NCBI GenBank assembly: GCA_943735955.1
Contig: OX030958.1
Span: forward strand, 11,502,362 to 11,566,361
DNA from: Piscicola geometra
Taxonomy: Eukaryota; Annelida; Clitellata; Hirudinida; Piscicolidae
Length of the DNA stretch: 64,000 bases
Reading direction: 5' to 3'
Below the pieces are notes generated by a model, which did no database searches, was not told the DNA's origin, and saw nothing but the letters and a program-made list of their open reading frames with translations. Position 1 is the first letter of the stretch; every line of letters starts with the position of its first letter. Shown one piece after another: positions 1 through 27,900 of this stretch. The position numbers and the translations under genes are program-made.

Positions 1-259
1 AGTGCAGACCTCGCAACCACTGCTTCGAAATGGTCGCCAAGTGGTGCTTGAAAGGAAAGAGAAAAGTGCCGCACAAAAGAGCCCAAAGAAGAGGTCGCAA
101 GAATGGCTGTAGAATGTAGTAAATGGCTATGGCAATGGCACCGACGACGATGACGAACAAGAGAGCTGCAATGTTGTAGAAAGCCCTCTTGAGAGCTTCG
201 TCGTGTCCTTGAGGCAGAATCGTCAAAACGTTTTCAAGACGCGATTTTTGTGTATTCAT
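1..259 (-). CDS. TMEM245: TMEM245, first coding exon (partial)
   Basis: The reverse strand reads from an ATG at 259 to the window edge without a stop. It encodes a short polar N-terminus, a hydrophobic segment (about residues 30-48, AALLFVIVVGAIAIAIYYIL), then QPFLRPLLWALLCGTFLFPF, which closely resembles the conserved N-terminal core of TMEM245, a multi-pass membrane protein of poorly known function related to the AI-2E transporter family. About 86 residues are visible and the rest lies beyond the left edge. The gene is divergent from the gene starting at 837. The start is the first ATG upstream of the conserved block; no other candidate was needed. The identification rests on remembered family similarity. 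Confidence 0.85.
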   Translation of the reverse strand, partial: MNTQKSRLENVLTILPQGHDEALKRAFYNIAALLFVIVVGAIAIAIYYILQPFLRPLLWALLCGTFLFPFKHHLATISKQWLRGLH

Positions 260-836
260 TTTGTAGTTGAGGTTTGATGATTGGCTTTTAATTTAAAAGT
301 TTAAAAAAGTATTTAAAAACTTTTGGTACAAACAAGAATAATACTTTATTGGAACACAAATAAATGCAATGTTGATGAAAAATGAATTTTTTAAAGTCTA
401 TTTGGTTACGAAATATTTAAGCAATTTCCTTTTAAATTAGAAAGTAGGTGCTTTAAACATTGTAGTTTAAACGGCATTTAAAGGGCCACGAATTTTCCAC
501 AGATGGGTGAAATTTATATGTTAAATACTTTTTTATAATAAAAAATTAATAAATAGATTTTATTTATTTTTTCAATAATTAATTTAAATTCACCTAATTG
601 TAAATTTTTTAAAAATATTAGTTTATTAATTATTGTAGAGCTAAATTTAGGAAATGAGAACGTCGCTTGTTAGTTGAACTTTTTAAAAACCAATTTCAAC
701 TTTGTGTTTTCTATTGTAGTCTTTTTAAATGGATTTTTCAATATTTATTTTAGTCATGATATAACATTTTGTAATAAAGCTGATATTTTTCTGGAAAAAT
801 TTAACTATTTTATTTTTTCTTTCCAGCTCGAAAGTG
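260..836. promoter_or_regulatory. Divergent intergenic region, TMEM245 / gene at 837
   Basis: This AT-rich interval separates two divergently oriented start codons and probably contains both promoters. A splice acceptor (tttccag) at 821-826 precedes the ATG at 837, so the right-hand gene probably has an upstream non-coding exon inside this interval. No TATA box or other motif could be assigned with confidence. Confidence 0.4.
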
Positions 837-5270
<4,434 letters not shown>

Positions 5271-5417
5271 ATCAGCTTCCCTCCTCCTTCTCCTCTTCCT
5301 CCTCATCATCATTAGTAGTGGATTTTTTGATTCATTTAAATAGTTTTTCATATGAAAAAAAATATTTTATAAAAACTTTTCTGCATTTTATTTTTTTGAG
5401 ATTTGATGGAGAATTCC

Positions 5418-5423
5418 AATAAA
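5418..5423 (+). promoter_or_regulatory. Poly(A) signal AATAAA
   Basis: A canonical hexamer 148 nt downstream of the TGA at 5268-5270. It is probably the 3' end of the uncharacterised gene, leaving about 200 bp before the next start codon. Confidence 0.55.
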
Positions 5424-5626
5424 GTGACTTTTGAGTTAATTTTGGTTTTTTATTGTCCAACTAAATTCCGAGCTTGTTTGTATGACGTGGGTATATGCAA
5501 AGCAGCTATAAATACCGGTGTGGAGAATGCGACCATTCGAGAATTGAACATCACTGTTAACGTGGCTTTTAAAGAACAATACATTGCTAAGTATCGTTTT
5601 CAGTTTTGATCATCATCCATTGAGAT

Positions 5627-17794
<12,168 letters not shown>

Positions 17795-18198
17795 TTGTTG
17801 ACACGCTTTCTTTTTTGTATTTATTCCATGTTCACTTCACCATCTTCAAATCAACCTCTTCGTGTATAACGAAGCAAACGTTAATAAGCTACTTAAATTT
17901 ATCTTTCTGACTAATTCATGTATGTTCTTAAAGAAATTTTTTTCGTCTTCTTGCCACGCTCTTCCACTTATCGTAACAACTTAGAAAAGATTTCCTTAAA
18001 CATTTCCAGCTAACGGGGCTAACATTTGTTTCTTTGTTAATGTAGTATCATTTCTTTTTTCTCAAATTGTATGTTAATTAAACCTTTTTTTATGACAAGG
18101 TATTGTATGGGATATTTATGATAATCACGGTTTCTTGATTTATTTTTATTAATCTACTACCAATGGGACCATTCTGTTTTTGCCAAAAATCTATTCTG

Positions 18199-18204
18199 AA
18201 TAAA
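18199..18204 (+). promoter_or_regulatory. Poly(A) signal AATAAA (GFPT)
   Basis: The first canonical hexamer found after the GFPT stop at 17792-17794, 405 nt downstream. The interval 17795-18453 otherwise shows only AT-rich 3' UTR or intergenic sequence. Confidence 0.45.
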
Positions 18205-18453
18205 ATTTCATTATTCCGTTTTTATTGCAGTTTAGATTCATGAGAATATAAAAACAGTTCAAACTTTAAAGGAATACTTTTCCATTAATTTACCCATCAC
18301 TGAATTATTTGGTATATAAACTCTTTAGTTGTCGTCTGCTGATGGTTATAGAATTTTCTGTTTGTATTTAGATATTGATCAAGATCAAAAATTTGAGTTT
18401 CTTAGATATTTGATTAAAGTGTATTAATAAAATCGAGTAAACAGTATTTTGAA

Positions 18454-19440
18454 ATGGAAAAGTATGAAACCACGAATCAATTGGATCGGGTTTACGCCTT
18501 ACATCTAAACAGAAGTATATGATTTTTGTTAAAGAATGCCTTACATTCAAATTTCATTTGACCTTAAAATATGAAATTTTACAGATATTTTTTTGCCATA
18601 TATAGTTCCAAATCTTCCTCCTCAATACCTTCATCAACCTGTAGACATGTACAATTTGAACTTTCCAAGACCCAGGTGCAATTTTGGAAGTTTTCCATCA
18701 AAAAATAATGCAGTTGTTCCGAAGAATGTAGAAGAACGAACTATTCTAGACATTTGTGATGGCAAAAGTTTTGATTCCCCTGATAATAAAAATGGGAATA
18801 ATAATCTATTATATGAAACTGAATATAAAGAAAAATACTTAAAAACTAAGAAAAAATCTAGTTTAACTGCCACTTCAAACTTCAAGCCCAAAAATAAGCC
18901 TTATCATATAGAAGTAGAAGCAATAAAAAAATGTAAAAGTCTAAATACAAAAGAAAAAAAACCTATTGATAAAATTAACTATTTCATAGAAAATAGTTCA
19001 GATAAAAAATTAAATACTTCAAAAGATAAATTGGCTGAAAATGAAAACCTCTCGCCTCCTTGGAGTGATCAAACGTTTCTTTTGCACTTGAATACCTACC
19101 CTTCATTTTCAACACCTGTAAAAGCTTCCAGGGACACAGAGATGCCTCATATCATCTACCTCCAAGACAGGGAAATTCAAACTACCGAAACTGAAGAATT
19201 CTCAAGTGATATAAATAGTTTCTGTATATTTATAAAAAAAATTGTAAATATGGGTTTTATTGTATTATAAAAAACCAAACCAAACAGACTCAGTGCATGA
19301 CGAGAATTGCAGTGAGACACAAGAAACTTCCACCAGAACCTCGTGCACCATTTCATGACTTTCTAACAAGACACAAAAACTACAAAAATAAGATTCATAT
19401 CACTCATTTTGTTCTGTTTATTTTTTCTTCAAGTTTTTAA
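18454..19440 (+). CDS. Uncharacterised gene, about 250-270 aa
   Basis: Exon 1 (18454-18514) begins MEKYETTNQLDRVYALHLNR and ends in phase 1 with donor gtatat. Exon 2 (from 18585) continues NIFLPYIVPNLPPQYLHQPV and runs open to 19267. A third block after the acceptor at 19285-19287 is open in two frames. A donor inside ATT|gtaaat (near 19246) gives TQCMTRIAVRHKKLPPEPRA and a stop at 19438-19440; a donor gtgata (near 19205) gives SVHDENCSETQETSTRTSCT and a stop near 19360. The protein is polar and Lys/Ser/Asn-rich, with an aromatic and proline-rich N-terminus and no membrane segment. I do not recognise it. The short aromatic/proline motifs recall small axonemal proteins, but this is a guess. 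It converges with mL53, leaving under 30 bp between stop codons in the longer model. Confidence 0.55.
19417..19422 (-). promoter_or_regulatory. Poly(A) signal AATAAA (mL53)
   Basis: The minus-strand hexamer lies 47 nt beyond the mL53 stop, inside the 3' part of the convergent gene, so the two transcripts probably overlap tail to tail. Confidence 0.6.
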
Positions 19441-19468
19441 ATTAAGAACTGATTTTATGTTTGTTAAA

Positions 19469-20157
19469 TTATTTGAGAGTGAGTTTTGGGTCATGGAGCA
19501 GACATAACTTGTTGAACTCCTGAATGATTTCAGTGGCATTCAAGGCCTCTGTCTTGAAAAGGGCTTTGTGGCCATTGGCTGTTTGTTAATAAAATATTTG
19601 AGACATCTTAGGGTAATTAAATGTATTTATTTAATCTAATTAATTGAATGAAAATATAATAATTATAAATCTATATTTAATTATAAATATATATTTAATT
19701 ATAATCTATATTTAATTATAAATCTATATCTAATTATAAATCTATTTAATTATAAATCTATATTTAATTTTAATAATTCATTTTTTAAAAATTAAATTGG
19801 AATAGTAAACTTACTAAATGAGACTTCCATGCGAGGCGGAAGACGTTCTGACCTGATATCATTTCTCAGAGAACATGAGGGGTTCGTGAATCTTCTTTTA
19901 GGAACGCCTACCTGGAAAGCCACTTCTCTGAAAATTATTAATATTTTGTAAATTAATGATTTGATAAATTATACAAAATAATATTTTGTAGATTTATTTC
20001 ACCTGATGGATTTTGTGTTTTCGATAAACGGATTGTAAATGAATTTTATAGCTCTGACCGCTGACAAACTAATCTTTTTTGAAACAACGTTCAAAATCTT
20101 GCGCTCAAAATCTGCCTGCACTTTGAGAGCATTCTGGAAGGCTAATAATTTCTTCAT
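19469..20157 (-). CDS. MRPL53: Mitochondrial large ribosomal subunit protein mL53, 125 aa
   Basis: Three exons on the minus strand, 20157-20003, 19927-19815 and 19578-19469, join in phase to 126 codons including TAA. The protein begins MKKLLAFQNALKVQADFERK. It continues through the family-typical region AIKFIYNPFIENTKSIRE (a short segment of the central thioredoxin-like fold of mL53) and PPRMEVSF-TNGHKALFKTEA, and ends LLHDPKLTLK. Length and motif order match animal mL53 (about 112 aa in human). It is a structural protein of the mitoribosome. The N-terminus is short and lacks an obvious long presequence. A gap of about 250 bp separates its start from the next minus-strand ORF. Confidence 0.85.
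19640..19790. repeat. AT-rich short tandem repeat in an mL53 intron
   Basis: Imperfect copies of ttaattataaatctatat repeat about every 17-20 bp inside the mL53 intron 19579-19814. Confidence 0.8.
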
Positions 20158-20403
20158 AATTGCAACTTTGAAAAAGTTAATTTTTCAATGTTGAATTCAT
20201 TAGCGCCAATTTAACAAAATTAAAGTAGAATAAAAATTTGTTTTATAAATAACTTCAATTTTGTTTTCGTTTATTGAAAAAAAAAAGTTTGAAGATAGAG
20301 GTAAAACACAATGCATAAGACGCCCTTTATCTTCTCTCAGATTCAACTTCATAAGCCTCACATATTAAACGTTATCTCGAGACCTTTGTTTGACCTTCCT
20401 ATT

Positions 20404-20766
20404 TCAGATAGGGTTGAATATGGTTTCGTTCGTTTTGCTTGGGCTTTTTTCTAATGTTCTTGGCTCTTTTTGATCGCTTTCATTTTTGCTTGAGTTGCCT
20501 GGATTAGCTTTATCTTTTTCATTTTTTTCCGAAATACTTGCATTATTTTTATCGTTTTCTTTTTTCTTTGAAACAACTGTGTTTTTCTTGTCGTTTTTCT
20601 TTTTTTCTGAAAGGCCCGGGTGCTCTTGAACGCTTTTCATACTTTGCAACTTTTTGACAACATTTTCTGTAAATTGTCTGTCTTCCTCTTCTTCCCTTCT
20701 CCTTCTCTCTTCACAAATTATGAAATACCAAATTCTTTGGAAGAACATTCCAAGTGGGCAACACAT
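20404..20766 (-). CDS. Hypothetical Lys/Asn/Ser-rich protein, 120 aa
   Basis: A single uninterrupted reading frame starts MCCPLGMFFQRIWYFIICEE, a possible short membrane-associated N-terminus. A highly charged Arg/Glu block follows, then three imperfect repeats around KKKENDKNNASISEKNEKDK, each about 16 residues. No family is recognised. Composition is biased and the gene may be a retained fragment or an exon of something larger. It lies between mL53 and a LINE remnant, on the same strand as mL53. Confidence 0.35.
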   Translation of the reverse strand: MCCPLGMFFQRIWYFIICEERRRREEEEDRQFTENVVKKLQSMKSVQEHPGLSEKKKNDKKNTVVSKKKENDKNNASISEKNEKDKANPGNSSKNESDQKEPRTLEKSPSKTNETIFNPI

Positions 20767-20949
20767 TTCTAATGTTGTGAGTTTAGAGTAAACGTAGTAA
20801 AAAAGGAATGACGCGTTGGTAAAAATAGAATTAAAATTTTTTCAAGTATAGTTAATAATAATAAGAATAAGAATAATAATAATAACGATAATAATAATAA
20901 TAAGTAAATAATACTATTATTATCAATCAATCATAATAACTCTCTGTCT

Positions 20950-21777
20950 TCAATCTATAATCTCTTTGGCTTCTTCTATGTTTCTCAAACTTAATCCGGA
21001 CAAATTTGAACTCATGTATTTCAATAAAAAATCAAAGTCTTTACTATCTCTTCCTTCTTTAGTTTTGCCTCCCCCCTCTTCACTTTCTCTAAACCCTTCA
21101 TCTTCCATTCGTAGCCTTGGTTTTATTTTCGATTCTAACTTGTCTTTAGCTTCTCAAATTCTATCTGTCTCTAAATCTTGTTACTTCCACATTCGTCGTA
21201 TTAAACAGCTTCTTCCTTTTCTCGATGATCCTACCATGTATCTTCTCTAGTTCTCTCCAGGATTGATTATTGCAACTCTCTTTACAATGGTCTCCCTGAT
21301 ACTACTTTAGCTCCTCTAAATAAAACCTTTAATTGTGCTGCTCGTCTTGTTGCTCGTGCTCCTAAGTTTTCTCACATTTCTCCTTATCTTCGTTTGTTAC
21401 ATTGGTTATCTTTGAGATCTAGAGTGACTTTTGAATTATGCCTAAATATTTTTTAAATTCATAACTTTAATGCTCCAATTTATCTTAAAAATCTAATTAA
21501 ACAACCCCCTAAATCTGGTCTAAGATCATCCACCTTTAATCGTTTTTTTCGTTTTCCAGTTAAACACTCTTTTGCTAAACGTTCTTTTTCTCGCTGTGGT
21601 CCTCTTTTATGGAATTCTTTACCTTCTTCTTTAACTTCAACTAAGTCACTCATAACTTTCCGTCGAGGCCTGAAGACGTACTTGTTTGGGACGTGATAGC
21701 TGAGCCCTTTTGTTCATTTAGTAAAGGGCGCTATACAAATTATTAGTGATTGGTTGATTGATTGATTGATTAAAGAT
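20950..21777 (+). mobile_element. CR1/L2-like LINE remnant, C-terminal RT region with TGATTGATT tail
   Basis: A decayed frame encodes MFLKLNPDKFELMYFNKKSK, then LGFIFDSNLSLASQI, LVLSRIDYCNSLYNGLPD, ARLVARAPKFSHISPYL and FRRGLKTYLFGT, the motif order of the C-terminal reverse-transcriptase/thumb region of CR1/Jockey/L2-type non-LTR elements. There are stops near 21248 and 21454. The 3' end is gggcgctatacaaattatta followed by a short (TGAT)n tail, characteristic of such elements. It is 5'-truncated and dead. The short AT-rich stretch 20767-20949 before it holds only (AATA)n-like repeats. Confidence 0.85.
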
Positions 21778-21965
21778 CAGAATCAATGCAGAAGCAAATT
21801 CATCCTCTCATTTATTTTCATTATCGTTTTCATTATTAATTTTATTGTAAATGATGAATAAAAATACATTCCAAAAATATAAATTAATATTATTTTTGAG
21901 TCAAACTTTTTTGTTTTCTATGCTCCTTTACAATGTCGTGGGGCATTTAAATGTATTTGTAAAAA

Positions 21966-24900
21966 ATGAATTTATCAATTAATTATATATTTTATTATTC
22001 TACAATTTGCTTAATTTTTATATTGAATAATCATAAATTAAATTGCAAATCTTTTTATGACATTTTAGAAGTTGGAAAACAAGCTACTTTGAAAGAAATT
22101 AAAGAATCTTACAGGCACCTTGCCAAAAAATGGTTTAAAATTGTGAATATTAAGCGTTGTGTTAAATGTATGATGATATTTAGTATTTTTTAAAAATTGC
22201 TAACTTTCCATTATTCTTTTGAAGTGTATTATATTTAAAACTATTTGAAGGCATCCTGATTTGAACAAAAATGAAAAGGCAGCAAATGAAAAGTTAAACC
22301 TTCTAAATGAAGCCTACAAGGTACAGAACTTCCAAATTTAGTAAAAGTACATTTGTTATAAAACCATTTTCGTTAAATTCTTATATCTTCAGACCCTATC
22401 GGACTCTCACACTCGCTCCATGTACGACCTCTTTGGCAAGGGCGCTTCAGAACTTGACCTCTTCCTCACAGGAGACCACCTAATCGAGGGTGACACCTTC
22501 CAGTTGCCCGTCTCAAGCCTGCCCACTCTCACTGAACTGCTTCCTGCCACCAACAAGTCTGTTCTTTTTTAGTATGTTATTTGACATAATTAAAGAATCC
22601 CATACAATTTATTCAGTTTTTTCTAACCAAAATCTCAACAACAACAAAATTAATCGTTTTTATACATAAAAACTACTACTACCACTACATTGCAACAACA
22701 ACCCGTAGACTCTACGACAATGCATTGAAGCAGCAAAGTCAGCAGCAGCCGCAACTCTTGTTGGCGTGTCGAGACGAGGTGGAAGAGGAGTGGCTTGCAT
22801 GGGCGAACAAGCTGGCACTGGATGGTTCGTTTATGCCTTCGATCATAGAACTACCACTAATAAGTCAATGTTTGCATAGTCTATTCGTCTCAGCAGTTTA
22901 TACAATACAATGCAACAAAGATTTTCAACTATTTTCAAGCTGACTTGTTTATCTTATGTTCTCAGTCTTTTGTGATGCTCATTCATTGCTAGCTTAGTTA
23001 GTATTGTATATTTGCATCATCATCACCACCATCACCACCACTATCATCATCATCACCACTATCATCACCATCATCACCACCACTATCATCATCATCACCA
23101 CTATCATCACCATCATCACCACCACTATCATCATCATCACCACTATCATCACCATCATCACCACCACTATCATCCTCATCACCACTATCATCACCATCAT
23201 CACCATCATCACCACCACTATCATCATCATCACCACCATCATCATCACCACCACCACCATCATCACCACCACCATCATCATCACCACCACCATCATCATC
23301 ACCATCATCATCACCACCATCATCATCATCATCAAAGGCGTGAGGACGTACAGTATTGACAGCATTGAAGAAGGTCTCCTGCTCAGGCGTTTGAGGTTCA
23401 CCACCACTACTACTACCACCATTACTAAGGCTGCTACTATAATCACTTCCACCAATACTAAGGCTGCTACTATAATCACTTCCACCAATACTAAGGCTGC
23501 TACTATAATCACTTCCACCAATACTAAGGCTGCTACTATAATCACTTCCACCATTACTAAGGCTGCTACTATAATCACTTCCACCAATACTAATGCTGCT
23601 ACTATAATCACTTCCACCATTATAACTTCTACCACCAAACCAGAGTCACCACCACTACTACTGCAAGCACTCCCACCACCAATCATTACTTTTCACTAAA
23701 ACATTCACAAAACCACCATCACCACCACCACTACCACCACCACCACCACCACCAAAACCACCACCACCACCACCACACAGGTACCCTTCCAAGCACGAAT
23801 CTTGCATGGGGGCACTGGTGGACGGGAGGGTGCAGTGGTCCTGTCCCATAGCCGAGTCTTATGAGCACGTGTTGGCGTTTGTGGTGCAGTCGTTCCCGCC
23901 CCAAATCGCTCCAGCCGTTGAGTTTTGTTGTTGTTATTGGATTTTTGTTTGTTTTAAAAAAGCATTATCGTCATCAATTAATCATTATCATCATCAATTA
24001 ATCATTATCATCATCAATTAATCATTATCATCATCAATTAATCGTTATCATCATCAATTAATCATTATCATCATCAATTAATAATTATCATCATCAATTA
24101 ATAATTATCATCATCAATTAATCATTATCATCACCAATTAATCATTATCACAACATCACCAACAACACCACAGCTGACGAATGACACCTACGAGACGTTC
24201 CTGGAGACGAACCGGATGAAGAAGAACCACGTGAGCATGGTCCTCTTCAGTGGCTCCTCCCCCTCGCCCCCCCTGCCCCTCCTCACCGCTCTCTTCTCCA
24301 CGCGTGCCCACGTCACAGGCGCCTATGTCTTCTACAGGTGGGGACGTTGAATGAGTGATTTAAAGGGCCTCGTCTGATTAATTTGTTAATTTAATGGTGG
24401 TTGAACATTTCTTCAATTTTAATACGTTTAAAACAATTTTATCAGTTAATTGATTGAAGCCATTTAACAAATTAACCCGGACCATTCAACAAATCAAATA
24501 AAGTCAATGAGACACCAGCAAGCCTGTAGCACTCCACCACCACCATCTCCACCACCACCACACCACTCCACCACCACCACCACTCCACCACCACCACACC
24601 ACCACCACCACCATCTCCACCACAACCACACCACCACCACCACCACTCCACCACCAACACCACCACCACTCCACCACCACCACCACTCCACCACCACCAC
24701 CACCACACCACCACACCACCACCACCACACCACCACCACCACCATCTCCACCACCACCACACCACTCCACCACCACCACCACTCCACCACCACCACACCA
24801 CCACCACCACCATCTCCACCACAACCACACCACTACCACCACCACTCCACCACTCCACCACCACCACCACCACACCACACCACCTCCACCACCACCACTC

Positions 24901-27900
24901 CACCACCACCACCACCACTCCACCACCACCACCACTCCACCACCACCGCCACAACCACCACCACTCCACCACCACCACCACCACCACTCCACCATTACAC
25001 CTCCAACGATGGCAGTCTCAACTCCAAGTCTCTCTTTCGGCACTTCGGCATCGCCAACAACACCACCACCTTGCTCGTCTTCAAGGAGGACCATCGTAAT
25101 CCTGTCTTCAAATTCTCCGTTCGTTTCTTTTATTATTTGTTTCGTCCACTTTGTTTTATTTAATCCCTTAACTCACCTCTATGACAGTTACCCTTCACCA
25201 CAACTACCTACTCTGATTCTTCCATCCCTTAAAATAGACACCACCACCACCACGACCACCACACAGCTGCCTCACATCAGCAGCCAGCACTACAAGAGCA
25301 TCATCAAGACGCATCCCACCCTCCACGCTCCCCGCCTCTCATGCCCCCATCTCTTCGACCTGCTCTGTCCCATCAACACACACCCCAAGTTCAAGAGGTG
25401 GTGCTCATGATGACGATGGTGATGATGATGATGATGATAATGATTATAGTCTCAATGTGGTTCCAGTCTTTGTTTCTTATTTCGAGTTTGTTATTTTTTA
25501 TCTTTTAAAAAAACCATTTAAATTAAAGTATCATTATCACCCCCCCCCCCCACCCATCATTACCTGCTGCAGTCTCTGTGTGCTCCTCCTGAAGGATGCT
25601 GATGACAGTCGCACTCAAGAATTCGTCAATTCCTTCAGGCTCTACTCGCAAGTAAGTTGGATGGTGATGATGATGATGTCGATGAGGAGGATGACGACGT
25701 CGATGATGATGATGATGATGATGACGATCATGGGCAACCAGGACTACCGGCACAAGGACCGCGTGAAGTTCGCCCACGTCAGCAGCGGCAGTCAGAAGGC
25801 CTTTGTGCACTTGCTGACGTGGGGAAAGTCGCCGTACAATGAGAGTTCTGACTCTCTCGAGGTGGGATGGGGAGGGGTGGAAGGGAGGAGGGGGCCGTTA
25901 GATTGTGGAGGGAGGGAGAGGGAGGAAGAGGGGTGGAGTGAGAGGGGTGGAGTGAGAGGGGTGGAGGAAGAGGGATGGAGGGAGAGGGGTGGAGTGAGAG
26001 GGATGGAGTGAGAGGGGTGGAGGGAGAAGTTTGTAAGGAGAGACTGAGTGGTGGTTGTCGAGGAGCACAATAAACTTTTAGCTTCACACAACAAACCAAG
26101 GTGGTGATTCTGTGGCGCAAAGAGGGCAGGAGCACGTTGAACTTCGACGTGTTGGAAGGGGGGTGGGTCAGGGGGGGAGGGGGGCTGGCTCGGAGCAGGA
26201 GGAGGCTGACGCAGGCTCTCGAGTGGCTGCTGAGACACCCCAACTCCCTGGCGAATGTCGTTGAAATGAGGCTTCCACTAAGGGACGAGCATTTGTCTGT
26301 TAGTTGAGGGGGGTTGTGAGGGAGGGAGTTGGAATGAGGGTTCAGTTATGGCTATGGTGCTTTCCATGCAAGTCTGTGGAAAACATTGTCTCATAGACGA
26401 TCAGTATTCCAAACTACCAACCACTTTAATCGACGACACCACCACCACCACCACTCGCCTGCAGAGCATCTGGATCAGGATCGGCTACCGACTCCTCAAG
26501 TGGCTTGAACTCCTCGTCGACTTCTTCCTCGGGTACCTGCTCAACGTTACATCACGTCAGCAAGACTCAACAATGAATCATCACTGCAAACCATGAACCA
26601 AACCAACCTTACTACCACAAACTGCCGCTAAAAACCACCATTACCATTACAAACTACCTCAAAAATCAGCATAATTCTAAACTACAAACACAAACCCCAA
26701 ACCAACCACCTCAAACCACCTTAAACAACCACCAAACCACCTCAAACCACCCCACCAAACCACCACACCACCAGCATCGAGGACTGCACCTACACGCTTT
26801 TATGCAAGAGCACTCTTTTCATGCTGGCTGCTGCAGGCATCGTCGCTTACCTGCATCGGAGAGAGATGAGGGTGTTGCGAGAGAAGGAGGCAAAAGTAAG
26901 GGGAGTCGGCAAAGAGAAGGAAGGAGTGAGGGTTGCCAGTGCGCCACTTGAACGGTTGGTTGGTTGGCTGGTTGGCTGGCTGGTTGGTTGGTTGGTTGGT
27001 TGGCTGGTTGGTTGGCTGGTTGGTTGGTTGGTTGGTTGGTTGGTTGGTTGGTTGGTTGGTTGGTTGGCTGGTTGGTTGGTTGGTTGGTTGGTTGGTTGGT
27101 TGGTTGGTTGGTGTGCTGATCTGGGAATTCGCTGTTACTGGTATATCACTATTGAGATCTCAATTTTGCAATGAACACACTACTGTTCATTCACAACCTT
27201 CAAGGTTTTCTTTTCTGCCACCACAACACCTTCCCACCATCACCGCAACCTTCCCCAACCCTCTCCCAACCATCCACAAACCCCATCCCTCCCCACACCA
27301 GACCAGTGATCCAGATCTACCAGATGGGGGCGTGCAACTACGACGAGTTTGTGCTGAGGAGTGCCACAGGCGTGCGTCTCATCCTCCTCCTCGTCGACTC
27401 TGCCTCGAAGAATTCCCTCGCCAACTACTTCGGCTCGTTCCTGCAGCCCTATGTCAAGTCGGTTGGGTGGTGGAGGTGGGTTTGGGGGGTGGGTTGTGGA
27501 GTGGAGGGGGTTTGTGGGGTGGGCAGGGGTGGAGGGGGTTAAGTTGTTGAGTGGGTTAAGGAGGATGGGGTTTGTTTAGAGGGGTGGGGGAAGGGTTGTG
27601 GTTGTGGAGAGTGGGTTTTAGAGTGGTGTGGTGAGTGGATGTAGTGTAGGGCATAAAGTCACTGATGCATGGTTGGTTCCAGAAAGAACTACTCGTAGTG
27701 ACCATCCCAACACAACGTGACACACCAACCAGACTCTGCCCATCCACCCACCCTTCCATCCACGCAGCTCGAAGGCCTTCAGGTTCGCATGCGTGGACTT
27801 GGACAAGTACTTCGAGTGGTACAAAGAGGTACTCGAACTGACACTCAAGCAGTCAGCCCACTACCTGAGACTCAAGCGCTCCTTCAACAACATCAACATC

